DNA from: Streptomyces resistomycificus
Lineage (GTDB): Bacteria; Actinomycetota; Actinomycetes; Streptomycetales; Streptomycetaceae
DNA: 64,000 bases
NCBI RefSeq assembly: GCF_001514265.1
Contig: NZ_KQ949003.1
Span: 124,001 to 188,000 of the forward strand
Direction of reading: 5' to 3'
The notes beneath the pieces were generated by a model. The model did no database searches, was not told the origin of the DNA, and was given only the letters and a program-made list of their open reading frames with translations. The position numbers were made by a program, and so were the translations under genes. Below are positions 53,117 to 61,573 of the stretch, one piece after another (the first letter of the stretch is position 1; each line of letters starts with the position of its first letter).

Positions 53117-55660
53117 GTGGGGCATGGAGTGCCGGAACTCGTACTGGAATTGAATGGACGGACCTGGACGCTCGACCCGTCCAGGCCATACACCCTCGGA
53201 CGTGATCCGCAGGGGGACGTCGTCCTCGACGACGCCAGAGTGTCGTGGCGGCACGCCACGATCAGCTGGAGCGGCCGCAGTTGGGTCATCGAGGACCATG
53301 GCAGCACCAACGGCACGTTCGTACAGGGGCAGCGGATCCACCAGTTGGAGATCGGCCCTGGCACGGCGGTCAACCTGGGCAACGCGACCGACGGACCGCT
53401 GGTCAGCCTCTCCGGCAGCGCGGCCGCCGCGGCGACGCCGCAGGCCCAGCCCCAGCAGCAGCCGTACGCCGCCCAGGGCGCGAACCCCGGCTGGGCGGCG
53501 GCCCCACAGGCCCCGCAGCAGCAGGCACCGCAGGCCGGCTGGCAGCAGCCGCAGCAGGCCCAGCAGCAGCCGTACAAGGCGCCGTCGATCCCGCAGCAGG
53601 GCCCCGGTGGTGGCGCGGGGGCGCCGCCGGTCTACGGCGACCGCAGCCCGACCACGTTCCACCAGTTCTCACTCGGCCGCGTCATGCGCATCGGCCGCGC
53701 CCTGGAGAACGAGCTGGTCGTCTCCGACCTCCAGGTCTCGCGCAACCACGCCGAGTTCCACGCGACGCCCGACGGCCGCTTCGAGATCCGCGACCTGGGC
53801 TCGCACAACGGCACCTACGTCAACGGTCAGCCGATCGCCAAGGGCGGCTCGCAGCTGCTCGGCCCGAACGACATCGTCGGCGTCGGTCACTCGACGTTCC
53901 GCCTGGTCGGCGACCGTCTCGAGGAGTTCGTCGACACCGGTGAGGTGTCCTTCTCGGCCCGCCACCTGACCGTGACGGTCGACGGCGGCAAGCAGATCCT
54001 CAAGGATGTCTCCTTCGGCGTCCCGGAGAAGTCGCTGATCGCGGTCATCGGCCCGTCCGGCTCCGGCAAGTCGACGCTCCTGAAGGCGCTCACCGGCTAC
54101 CGGCCCGCCAACCAGGGTGACGTCCTCTACGACAACCGGAACCTGTACAAGCAGTTCGCCGAGCTGCGTCAGCGCATCGGTCTGGTCCCGCAGGACGACA
54201 TCCTGCACAAGGAACTGACCGTCAAGAAGGCCCTCAAGTACGCGGCCAAGCTGCGCTTCCCCGCCGACACCACGGGCGCCGAGCGCGAGGCCCGCATCGA
54301 CGAGGTGCTGCGCGAACTGAAGCTGGACATCCACAAGGAGAAGAAGGTCACCTCCCTCTCCGGCGGCCAGCGCAAGCGCGTCTCGGTGGCCCTGGAGCTG
54401 CTCACCAAGCCGTCGCTGATCTTCCTGGACGAGCCGACCTCCGGCCTCGACCCGGGCATGGACCGCGACGTCATGCAGCTGCTGCGCGGCCTCGCCGACG
54501 ACGGCCGTACGGTCCTCGTCGTCACGCACTCCGTGGCCGAGCTGGCGATCTGCGACAAGCTCCTCGTGATGGCGCCCGGCGGTTCCGTCGCCTACTTCGG
54601 CCCGCCGGAGGAAGCGCTGAACTTCTTCGGCTACGACACCTGGGCCGACGTCTTCTCCGCCTTCGAGAACTACCGCGACTACGACTGGGCGGGACGCTGG
54701 AAGGGCTCCCAGCACTACCAGATGTACGCCGCCGACATCGACGCCGTCGCGCCGCAGTCCGTACAGATGCCGCCGATGCAGGCGATGCGGCCGCCGAAGC
54801 CGCAGGGCTGGATGTCCCAGTTCGTGACCCTTGTCCGCCGCTACACCTCGGTGATCGCCTCCGACAAGGGCTTCCTGGCGCTGATGGTGATCCTGCCGGC
54901 GGTCCTCGGCGCGGTGAGCCTGCTGATCGACTCGGGCAACAGTCTGCTGCCCAACCCGGCCAACCCGCAGACCGGCCGGATCATCCCGAACGGCACGGCG
55001 ACCACGGTCCTGCTGATCCTCGCGGTCGGCGCCTGTTTCGCGGGTGCCGCGAACTCCGTCCGTGAGCTGATCAAGGAACGGGTCATCTACGAGCGGGAGC
55101 GCGCCACCGGCCTGTCCCGTTCGGCGTACCTGATGTCCAAGGTGTTCGTGCTCGGCCTGATCACCGTGTTCCAGGGCCTGCTGGTCGGTGTCATCGGCTT
55201 CGCCAGCCGGGAGATCCCGGCCGAGGGCCTGGTCCTCGGCAGCGCGACCATGATCGAACTCTCCATCCCGATCATGGCGCTCGGTTTCACCTCGATGATG
55301 TTCGGCCTGATCATCTCGGCGCTGGTGAAGACGGCCGAGAAGACCATGCCGCTGCTGGTGATGTTCGCGATCATCCAGGTCGTGTTCACCGGCTGCCTGT
55401 TCACCCTGAACGGCGCGGTCGGCGTCAACGAGTTCTCGTACCTGATGCCGTCCCGCTGGGCGGTCGCCGCCGCGGGTGCCACGCTGGACTTCAACAAGAT
55501 CAGCCCGCCCAAGGAGGGCGACGGCACCGACCCGCTGTGGGAGCACACCGTCGGCGCCTGGGGCATGGACATGGCCGCCCTGATCATCCTCGGCGTGATC
55601 TGCGGCTTCTTCGTGGCCCGCTTCCTGCGCCGCCACGAGCCCGAGGTCATGCGCAAGTGA
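53117..55660 (+). CDS. FHA-domain ABC transporter (ATPase and permease fused)
   Basis: 847 residues. FHA domain 1 (about 10-95; GRDPQGDVVL, VSWRHATISW, STNGTFV), a Gln/Ala/Pro linker (100-175), FHA domain 2 (about 190-275; RIGRALENELVV, SRNHAEF, SHNGTYVNG), an ABCG-type ATPase (Walker A GPSGSGKST about 312, signature LSGGQRKRV about 413, Walker B LIFLDEPTSG) and an ABC-2 permease with six helices (570-840). The layout matches mycobacterial Rv1747, whose FHA domains bind threonine phosphorylated by a Ser/Thr kinase. The substrate is unknown, possibly a lipid or cell-wall component. GTG 53117 has GGGGG upstream; GTG 53129 (PELVLEL) is an alternative start. Confidence 0.93.
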   Translation: MGHGVPELVLELNGRTWTLDPSRPYTLGRDPQGDVVLDDARVSWRHATISWSGRSWVIEDHGSTNGTFVQGQRIHQLEIGPGTAVNLGNATDGPLVSLSGSAAAAATPQAQPQQQPYAAQGANPGWAAAPQAPQQQAPQAGWQQPQQAQQQPYKAPSIPQQGPGGGAGAPPVYGDRSPTTFHQFSLGRVMRIGRALENELVVSDLQVSRNHAEFHATPDGRFEIRDLGSHNGTYVNGQPIAKGGSQLLGPNDIVGVGHSTFRLVGDRLEEFVDTGEVSFSARHLTVTVDGGKQILKDVSFGVPEKSLIAVIGPSGSGKSTLLKALTGYRPANQGDVLYDNRNLYKQFAELRQRIGLVPQDDILHKELTVKKALKYAAKLRFPADTTGAEREARIDEVLRELKLDIHKEKKVTSLSGGQRKRVSVALELLTKPSLIFLDEPTSGLDPGMDRDVMQLLRGLADDGRTVLVVTHSVAELAICDKLLVMAPGGSVAYFGPPEEALNFFGYDTWADVFSAFENYRDYDWAGRWKGSQHYQMYAADIDAVAPQSVQMPPMQAMRPPKPQGWMSQFVTLVRRYTSVIASDKGFLALMVILPAVLGAVSLLIDSGNSLLPNPANPQTGRIIPNGTATTVLLILAVGACFAGAANSVRELIKERVIYERERATGLSRSAYLMSKVFVLGLITVFQGLLVGVIGFASREIPAEGLVLGSATMIELSIPIMALGFTSMMFGLIISALVKTAEKTMPLLVMFAIIQVVFTGCLFTLNGAVGVNEFSYLMPSRWAVAAAGATLDFNKISPPKEGDGTDPLWEHTVGAWGMDMAALIILGVICGFFVARFLRRHEPEVMRK

Positions 55661-55678
55661 TCACCTCTGTACGACGGT

Positions 55679-55712
55679 GAAGGGCGGCGCCCCGGTGGGG
55701 GTGCCGCCCTTC
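55679..55712. terminator. Bidirectional terminator after the FHA-ABC gene
   Basis: GAAGGGCGGC and GCCGCCCTTC with an inner CCCC/GGGG pair, 18 bases past the ABC stop and 25 bases from the stop of the convergent transglycosylase gene. Confidence 0.75.
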
Positions 55713-55736
55713 GGCGTAGAAGAGGTCCGCGCGACC

Positions 55737-56483
55737 TCAGTACGCGCTGTTGACGTTGTCCATCGAGCCGTACTTGTCGGCCGCGTAGTTCGCGGCGGCG
55801 GTGATGTTGGCGACCGGGTCGTAGATGTTCCAGGACGTGCCCGAGACGTGGTAGGCCTCGAAGGTCGGCGGGATGACCTGGAGGAGGCCCTTCGACGGGA
55901 TGCCGTTGATGGCGTTGATGTCCCAGTTGTTGATCGCGTTCGGGTTGCCCGACGACTCCCGGATGATGTTGCGGTACAGACCGTTGTACGAACCCGGGAT
56001 GCCCTTGGACTTCATGATGTCCAGGGACTCCTTGATCCAGCCGTCGAGGTTGTTGGAGTACCGCTTGGTGGTGGCCTTGACCGCGGCGCGCTTGGCGGAC
56101 CGGCTGGCCTCCTTGGCCTTGCGCTCCTGCGCGGCCTTCTTGGCGGCGGCCGCCGCTGCGGCCTTCTTCTTCGCCGCGGCCTCGGCGGCGGCCTTCGCCT
56201 TCGCCTTGGCCGCCGCTGCGGCCTTCTCCTTGGCCGCCTTGGCCTCCTCGGCCTTGCTCTGCAGGCTGTGGCCGGCGAGCTGCTCGGTGACACTCGACTT
56301 CTGGAGCTGCTCGGACTTGTAGGCCACCGGGGCCTGGGCGGAGGCCGCCTCGGACGTGGTCGTCTGCCCACCCGGAACCGCGGTGAACGCGACGGCGGCC
56401 GCGCCGAGCGTGGCGACACCGGCGATCGCGATCTTGTGGGTACGGGTCAGGGCACGACTTCGAGCGGGGGTGTTCTTGGGCAT
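55737..56483 (-). CDS. Secreted SLT-domain lytic transglycosylase with Ala/Lys coiled coil
   Basis: 248 residues: signal peptide (about 14-48, IAIAGVATLGAAAVAFTAV), a long Ala/Lys/Glu-rich helix (about 70-135), and a compact lysozyme-like SLT domain (about 150-248) with IIRESSGNPNAIN (catalytic Glu) and GLLQVIPPTFEAYH. It should cleave peptidoglycan glycan strands at the cell surface. Family members in streptomycetes are developmentally important and some are riboswitch-regulated. The ATG at 56483 begins MPKNTPARSR; the frame is open for 45 more codons into a structured leader. Confidence 0.9.
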   Translation of the reverse strand: MPKNTPARSRALTRTHKIAIAGVATLGAAAVAFTAVPGGQTTTSEAASAQAPVAYKSEQLQKSSVTEQLAGHSLQSKAEEAKAAKEKAAAAAKAKAKAAAEAAAKKKAAAAAAAKKAAQERKAKEASRSAKRAAVKATTKRYSNNLDGWIKESLDIMKSKGIPGSYNGLYRNIIRESSGNPNAINNWDINAINGIPSKGLLQVIPPTFEAYHVSGTSWNIYDPVANITAAANYAADKYGSMDNVNSAY

Positions 56484-56512
56484 GCGGAAAGACCTCTTCG
56501 AGTGGCGCGGAG

Positions 56513-56588
56513 GTCGCTCGGCGTCCGGTAGGGACATGGGTGCCTTGGGGCACGAACGCCCCGGGAGGAACCCGCGGCGCTGAGCGAC
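56513..56588 (-). promoter_or_regulatory. Structured 5' leader of the transglycosylase gene
   Basis: On the minus strand GTCGCTC (complement of 56582-56588) pairs with GAGCGAC (complement of 56513-56519), enclosing about 62 bases that contain the hairpin GGGGC-GTTCGT-GCCCC. It ends 30 bases before the start codon. It may be a regulatory RNA or simply a leader hairpin; no known riboswitch consensus was matched. Confidence 0.35.
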
Positions 56589-56781
56589 GAGAGCCATTCT
56601 TAGCGGCCGCAAAAACACCAGGCAAAGGTGTGACGTACGATCCCGGGTAGTGGATCGGGGAAGGGCAAATCGGGACAGACTGGAATGTCTGCCCCGTTCA
56701 CGACGGAAGCCTTTGTCTCCTATCTCCCGTCGTACGTGATCTGCGCCCTATGTGCGGGCTCACACCGGGCGGGGGGCGGTC

Positions 56782-57945
56782 TCACCAAGAGTTGCTGACG
56801 CAATGCTCTGTGTGAGGCATCTCCTCCGGCAGGACGAGATGCACGTCCCCGAACTCGTGCCACAGGTAGAGCCCGCGCAGCGCCTCCCCGTAGGCCCGGT
56901 CCATCGCGGCCCGCCCCCCGACCGCCTCCAGCATCAGCAGATGCGACGCCTCGGGCTCGTGCAGCCCCGTCAGCAGCCCGTCCACCACCCGTACGCCCCG
57001 CTGCGGGGTGATGACGAGGTCCGTCCATCCCGCACGCGCGCGGACGACCCCGTCCGGCCCGGCGGCCGACTCCACGGCCCGCACGGCCGTCGTCCCGACC
57101 GCGACGACCCTGCCGTCACCCGCCCGCGCCGCGTTGATCAGCCGCGCCGACGCCTCCGGCACCGCGAACCGCTCCGGATACGGCGGCTCGTGCGCCTCGG
57201 CCGAGGCCACACCGGTGTGCAGAGTGACCGGCGCGAACTGCACCCCCCGGCTCACCAGCTCCGCCACCAGCCGCGCGGTGAAGGGCCGCGCCGCACTCGG
57301 CATCTCCGCACTGCCCGACCCGTCGGGTGACGGCAGGGCGAACACCGTCTGGTAGACCGACAGCGGCTGGTCCCGCTCCGTATAGGAGTAACGAATGGGC
57401 CGACCGTGCTCCCGCAGCAGCCCTGGTACGGCCGTCCCCAAGACCCGCGCCCACCACAGCCGCCCTCCGTCCGCGCCCACCGGCTCCTCCATGACGAGCC
57501 GCCCGCCGTTCGCGCCCACCGGCTCCTCCAGGCCGAGCCGCCCGGCGTCCGCGCCCATTGGCTCTTCCATGACGAGCCGCCCGCCCCCGGGCACCCGCAC
57601 CTCGGTACCCACGGGGCCGCCCGCACGCGCACGCGTGGTGCCCTTCCCGTCCGGTTCCCGCAGCTCGACCGCCCACCGCCCGTCGTCCCCGAGGGTGGAG
57701 AAGTGCACCACCACGCGTGCGTGCCCGATCCGCCCGTCCACCGCGGCCGCCAGCGTGGGCGAAGTGTTCACGACGAGGAGATCCCCGGCCCGCAGCAACC
57801 CGGGCAACTCCGCGAACGCATGGTGCGACACCTCGGTGCCCCGCGACACGAGCAGTCGTACGGCGTCCCGGTCGAGTCCCGGCCCGCGCTGCTCGGCCGG
57901 CACCCTCGCCGACAGCTCCTGCGGGACACGCACCGCCAACGTCAT
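56782..57945 (-). CDS. QueA-like S-adenosylmethionine:tRNA ribosyltransferase-isomerase, diverged
   Basis: 387 residues with the QueA fold: AELPGLLRAGDLLVVNTSPT near residue 55, and the C-terminal VVAVGTTAVRAVESA and GLHEPEASHLLMLEAVGG with YLWHEFGDVHLVL. Genuine QueA has NDTRVIPARL and NFHLPxSxLL at these places, so the first motif is lost and the second altered. An insertion of about 39 residues (three copies of a 13-residue GRLVMEEPVGADG unit) sits around residues 122-161. The start overlaps the SDR stop (ATGA). Whether it acts on tRNA (queuosine pathway) is uncertain; no other queuosine gene is nearby. Confidence 0.8.
   Translation of the reverse strand: MTLAVRVPQELSARVPAEQRGPGLDRDAVRLLVSRGTEVSHHAFAELPGLLRAGDLLVVNTSPTLAAAVDGRIGHARVVVHFSTLGDDGRWAVELREPDGKGTTRARAGGPVGTEVRVPGGGRLVMEEPMGADAGRLGLEEPVGANGGRLVMEEPVGADGGRLWWARVLGTAVPGLLREHGRPIRYSYTERDQPLSVYQTVFALPSPDGSGSAEMPSAARPFTARLVAELVSRGVQFAPVTLHTGVASAEAHEPPYPERFAVPEASARLINAARAGDGRVVAVGTTAVRAVESAAGPDGVVRARAGWTDLVITPQRGVRVVDGLLTGLHEPEASHLLMLEAVGGRAAMDRAYGEALRGLYLWHEFGDVHLVLPEEMPHTEHCVSNSW
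57462..57578 (-). repeat. 39-bp coding tandem repeat, 3 copies, in the QueA-like gene
   Basis: Units at 57462-57500, 57501-57539 and 57540-57578 share GCGCCCACCGGCTCCTCCA with few changes. In frame they encode GRL-EEPVGAxG repeats. Confidence 0.9.
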
Positions 57946-58637
57946 CGCTCCTCCAGCAGCGCGGAAGCCCCGTAGCGCCCGCTCACGGGCCGCTCGTCCA
58001 GCAGCCGCAGGAAGGCAGGCACCACCCGGGCCGGCTCCGGACGCGGATCCTCGTCCTCCGGTACGGCGGCCCGGTACAGGTCGGTCGCCATGTCCCCGGG
58101 GTCCACCGCCCAGACCCGCAGCCCCGGCTCCTCCTCGGCCAGCACCGCCGCGAGATGGTCCAGGGCCGCCTTGGACGCCCCGTAACCGCCCCACGTCTCG
58201 TACGGCTCGGCGGCCGCGTCCGAGCTCACCGCGATCACCGTGCCCGCGCCGGACGCCCGCAGCAGCGGCAGCGCCTCCTGGACCAGCCCCAGCGCGGCCA
58301 CCAGGTTGACCTCCAGCGCCCGCCGCAGCCCGTCCAGGGGCAGCCCCTCCAGCCGCACCAGCGGCTCGGCACCCAGCGCGCTCGCGTTGTTCACCAGCAG
58401 GTCGACCCCGCCCAGCCGCCACGCGGCGGCCACCAGTTCGCCGCGGTGCCCGGCGTCCGTGACGTCCCCCGCCAGGGTCGCCACCCGCGTCCCGTACGCG
58501 GACACCTCCCGCTCCGTCTCCGTCAGGGCCTCGGCGCCTCTGGCGTCGAGCACCAGATCCCAGCCCCGGGCGGCCAGGGCGTCGGCCAGCGCCCGCCCCA
58601 GCCCCTTCGAGGCCCCCGTGATGATCGCTACCGGCAT
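57942..58637 (-). CDS. SDR family NAD(P)-dependent oxidoreductase
   Basis: 231 residues with TGASKGLG (residues 8-15), VNNASALG, catalytic Ser in AVSSDAAAE and Tyr-x-x-x-Lys in YGASKAALDHLA: a complete classical SDR active site. The C-terminus lacks the usual PGxxxT extension after WAVDPGDMATDLY and ends with SGRYGASALLEER. The ATG at 58637 has GAGGGGAC upstream. It is translationally coupled with the QueA-like gene, so the two probably work together, but on what is unknown. Confidence 0.88.
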   Translation of the reverse strand: MPVAIITGASKGLGRALADALAARGWDLVLDARGAEALTETEREVSAYGTRVATLAGDVTDAGHRGELVAAAWRLGGVDLLVNNASALGAEPLVRLEGLPLDGLRRALEVNLVAALGLVQEALPLLRASGAGTVIAVSSDAAAEPYETWGGYGASKAALDHLAAVLAEEEPGLRVWAVDPGDMATDLYRAAVPEDEDPRPEPARVVPAFLRLLDERPVSGRYGASALLEER

Positions 58638-58823
58638 GACACACGTCCCCTCGTCCTCTACGCCTCCTGATCGGCGTGCCCCCAACGTAGGAACCGGCCG
58701 GCCCGCGCCGCCTCGGACGCGGGCCCCAAAGCGGCGAGGCCCTTCGCCCTAGGTCCTGCGGCCCAGACAGGGGTCGCCACAGGTCGGATACGGACTGTCA
58801 CACCCCGCCGGTACCGTGAGGGC

Positions 58824-60002
58824 ATGAGTCAAGGCCCCCGGTCCGGCCTCGCCGCGGTGAGCACCGCGCTGCTGGCCATGAGCAGGCACCTTGAGGTGCG
58901 CGACGTCCTCAAGACGATCGTCGCCTCGGCCCGCGAGCTGCTCGACGCGCAGTACGCCGCGCTGGGCGTCCCCGACGACCACGGCGGCTTCGCCCAGTTC
59001 GTGGTCGACGGCGTCAGCGAGGAGCAGTGGCGGGCCATCGGCCCCCTCCCGCGCCAGCACGGCATCCTCGCCGCGATGCTGCACGAGGCCAGGCCCGAAC
59101 GCCTCGCCGACGTGCGAAAGGACCCGCGCTTCGAGGGCTGGCCCTCCGCACACCCCGACATGTCCGACTTCCTGGGCCTGCCGATCCGCGACGGCGACGA
59201 GGTCATCGGCGCGCTGTTCCTCGCCAACAAGCTGCGTCCCGCGGGGGGAGACCCCGCAGACCCTCCGTGCCCCGGGCCGGAGGGCAGCTGCGGCTTCACC
59301 GAGGACGACGAGGAACTCCTGTCGATCCTCGCCCAGCACGCCGCCATCGCCCTGACCAACGCGAGGCTCTACGAGCGCAGCCGCGAGCTGACGATCGCGG
59401 AGGAACGCTCGCGGCTCGCCCACGAACTGCACGACGCGGTCAGTCAGAAGCTGTTCTCCCTCCGCCTGACCGCCCAGGCCGCCGCCGCGCTGGTGGACCG
59501 TGACCCGGCCCGGGCCAAGGGCGAGCTGCACCAGGTGGCGGTACTCGCCGCAGAGGCCGCCGACGAACTGCGCGCGGCGGTCGTCGAGCTGCGCCCCGCG
59601 GCCCTGGACGAGGACGGCCTGGTCGCCACCCTGCGCACCCACATCCAGGTCCTCGACCGCGCCCACACCGCGCGCGTGACCTTCGCCGGCCATGGCGTCC
59701 GCGTCCTGCCCGCCGCCCAGGAGGAGGCGATGCTGCGCGTCGCCCAGGAGGCCCTGCACAACGCCCTGCGCCACTCGGGCGCCCAGCACGTGGACGTGAC
59801 CCTGGAGCGCAGCGGCGGCGGAGCCGTCCTGCGGGTGACGGACGACGGCAGCGGCTTCGACCCCAAGGGGATACGCCGCGCGGGACGCCACCTGGGCCTG
59901 GTCTCCATGCGGGACCGGGCGAGCGGGGTCGGCGGCGCGCTGACCGTCGAATCGGCGCCCGGCAAGGGCACCACGATCGAGCTGGAGGTCCCCGGTGGCT
60001 GA
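58824..60002 (+). CDS. GAF-domain sensor histidine kinase (NarL/DegS class)
   Basis: 392 residues, no membrane segment. GAF domain about 24-175 (with a Gly/Pro-rich, Cys-containing insertion GDPADPPCPGPEGSCGF), HisKA_3 dimerisation domain with the phospho-acceptor His in LAHELHDAVSQKLF (about residue 203), and an HATPase_c domain (about 300-392; N-box EALHNALRHS, G-box DDGSGF and GHLGLVSM-like RHLGLVSMRDRA). The GAF ligand is not predictable; two Cys could form a redox site. The response-regulator gene overlaps its last codons. Confidence 0.93.
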   Translation: MSQGPRSGLAAVSTALLAMSRHLEVRDVLKTIVASARELLDAQYAALGVPDDHGGFAQFVVDGVSEEQWRAIGPLPRQHGILAAMLHEARPERLADVRKDPRFEGWPSAHPDMSDFLGLPIRDGDEVIGALFLANKLRPAGGDPADPPCPGPEGSCGFTEDDEELLSILAQHAAIALTNARLYERSRELTIAEERSRLAHELHDAVSQKLFSLRLTAQAAAALVDRDPARAKGELHQVAVLAAEAADELRAAVVELRPAALDEDGLVATLRTHIQVLDRAHTARVTFAGHGVRVLPAAQEEAMLRVAQEALHNALRHSGAQHVDVTLERSGGGAVLRVTDDGSGFDPKGIRRAGRHLGLVSMRDRASGVGGALTVESAPGKGTTIELEVPGG

Positions 60003-60636
60003 CGCAATCAAGGTGCTCCTGGTCGACGACCACCAGGTGGTCCGTCGGGGCCTGCGCACGTTCCTCGAGGTGCAGGACGACATCGAGGTCGTGGGCGAGG
60101 CCGCCGACGGCGCCGAGGGCGTCGCCCGCGCCGAGGAACTGAAACCCGACGTCGTCCTCATGGACGTCAAGATGCCGGGCATGGACGGCGTCGACGCGCT
60201 GCGCAAGCTCCGCGAACTGAACAACCCCGCGCGCGTGCTGATCGTCACCAGCTTCACCGAGCAGCGCACGGTCGTCCCGGCCCTGCGCGCGGGCGCCGCG
60301 GGGTACGTGTACAAGGACATCGACCCCGACGCCCTGGCCGGCGCGATCCGCTCCGTGCACGCGGGACACATCCTGCTCCAGCCCGAGGTCGCGGGCGCGC
60401 TGTTGTCCCAGGACGAGAGCAACTCCGGCCAGGGCAGGGGAGGTTCGCTCACCGAGCGGGAGCGCCAGGTGCTCGGGCTGATAGCGGACGGCCGCTCCAA
60501 CCGGGAGATCGCCCGCGCGCTGGTGCTGTCCGAGAAGACCGTCAAGACGCACGTCTCGAACATCCTGATGAAGCTCGACCTGGCGGACCGCACCCAGGCG
60601 GCCCTGTGGGCCGTACGCCATGGCGTGACCGGCTGA
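59995..60636 (+). CDS. NarL/FixJ-type response regulator
   Basis: 213 residues: receiver domain with phospho-acceptor Asp57 in VVLMDVKMPGMDG, DD at positions 11-12 (LVDDHQ) and the conserved Lys in YVYKDID, then a LuxR-type HTH (about 150-208; LTERERQVLGLIADGRSNREIARAL and VLSEKTVKTHVSNIL). GTG 59995 lies inside the kinase frame, an 8-base overlap, so kinase and regulator are translationally coupled. The target genes are unknown; the downstream chaplins are the nearest candidates. Confidence 0.94.
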   Translation: MADAIKVLLVDDHQVVRRGLRTFLEVQDDIEVVGEAADGAEGVARAEELKPDVVLMDVKMPGMDGVDALRKLRELNNPARVLIVTSFTEQRTVVPALRAGAAGYVYKDIDPDALAGAIRSVHAGHILLQPEVAGALLSQDESNSGQGRGGSLTERERQVLGLIADGRSNREIARALVLSEKTVKTHVSNILMKLDLADRTQAALWAVRHGVTG

Positions 60637-60804
60637 AACGCTCTCCGCAGGACATGACCGACGGCAATTCGGAGGGTTCCGCTCCGGACTGAGATTCATA
60701 CCGTCGTGGGAATGTCCCCCGGATGGCGCATCCTTTCCGGGCCACCACCGTTCTTCAGTGCGTGCTGCGGCGACTGCCGCGGCAATCGCTAGGAGGGCTC
60801 AGAA

Positions 60805-61050
60805 GTGAAGAACCTGAAGAAGGCAGCGGCCGTGACGATGGTGGCCGGCGGTCTGGTCGCCGCCGGTGCCGGTATGGCCTCCGCCACCGACGGTGCGGTC
60901 GCCAACGGCAAGGCCGTGGGCTCGCCGGGCGTCGTCTCGGGCAACCTCGTCCAGGCCCCGGTGCACATCCCGGTGAACGCGGTCGGCAACAGCGTGAACG
61001 TCATCGGTGTCCTGAACCCCGCCTTCGGCAACCTCGGCCTCAACCACTGA
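60805..61050 (+). CDS. chpE: Short chaplin without cysteines (ChpE type)
   Basis: 81 residues: Sec signal peptide (1-27, ending AGMASA) and one chaplin domain (about 33-81; GSPGVVSGNLVQAPVHIPVNAVGNSVNVIGVLNPAFGN). Chaplins are secreted amyloid-forming surfactants that let aerial hyphae break surface tension. This copy lacks the two Cys found in most, the feature of ChpE of S. coelicolor. GTG start with AGGAGGG upstream. Confidence 0.93.
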   Translation: MKNLKKAAAVTMVAGGLVAAGAGMASATDGAVANGKAVGSPGVVSGNLVQAPVHIPVNAVGNSVNVIGVLNPAFGNLGLNH

Positions 61051-61076
61051 CGCCGGTCGCCCAGCGGTCATGACTT

Positions 61077-61115
61077 CGGCCTCCCGGGTTTCCCCGGGAG
61101 GCCGGTCGGTTTTTC
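61077..61115 (+). terminator. Terminator with T-run after chpE
   Basis: Perfect 12-base arms CGGCCTCCCGGG and CCCGGGAGGCCG around a 4-base loop, followed within 6 bases by TTTTT. Confidence 0.88.
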
Positions 61116-61237
61116 GGGCGAATGATCCGAACGGGCCGTTGCGCACCCACCCCCGTGCCGTTCCGAATCCCTCCGACGTTGATCAGCGCACGACCCGCGG
61201 CCGGGTCGGACACGCAATCGCAGGAGGAACCCTTCCC

Positions 61238-61477
61238 ATGAACATCGCCAAGAAGGCCGCCATGGCCCTCACCGTCGCCGGTATCGCCGCCGGTGCCTCC
61301 GCCGGCACCGCTGTCGCCGACGCGGGTGCCGACGGCGCGGCCGTGAAGTCGCCGGGTGTCGGCTCGGGCAACGTCGTCCAGATCCCGGTCCACGTCCCGG
61401 TGAACGTCTGCGGCAACACCGTCGACGTCATCGCGCTGCTGAACCCCGCGTTCGGCAACGCGTGCGCAAACGACTGA
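61238..61477 (+). CDS. Short chaplin with a cysteine pair
   Basis: 79 residues: signal peptide (1-26, AGTAVA) and one chaplin domain with the two conserved Cys (VNVCGNTVD and GNACAND) that form a disulfide in short chaplins such as ChpF, ChpG and ChpH. Highly similar to the chpE product upstream, with which it forms a tandem pair separated by a terminator, so it has its own promoter. GGAGGAA precedes the ATG. Which numbered chaplin it matches cannot be told from one window. Confidence 0.92.
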   Translation: MNIAKKAAMALTVAGIAAGASAGTAVADAGADGAAVKSPGVGSGNVVQIPVHVPVNVCGNTVDVIALLNPAFGNACAND

Positions 61478-61494
61478 CGCCACCCGGCCGACCA

Positions 61495-61528
61495 GGGCCC
61501 CGCGAGTCAACGGCGACTCGCGGGGCCC
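61495..61528 (+). terminator. Terminator after the second chaplin
   Basis: Perfect 14-base arms GGGCCCCGCGAGTC and GACTCGCGGGGCCC around a 6-base loop. Confidence 0.8.
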
Positions 61529-61573
61529 TTCGGCGCGGGTAGCGCGGTTCGCGCGGTTCCAGGCCTGTCCGAC

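Noticed and set aside
56484..56781. ydaO/c-di-AMP riboswitch before the transglycosylase gene
   Set aside because: The expected conserved GGGGTGAATC-type segments were not found, although the leader is structured.
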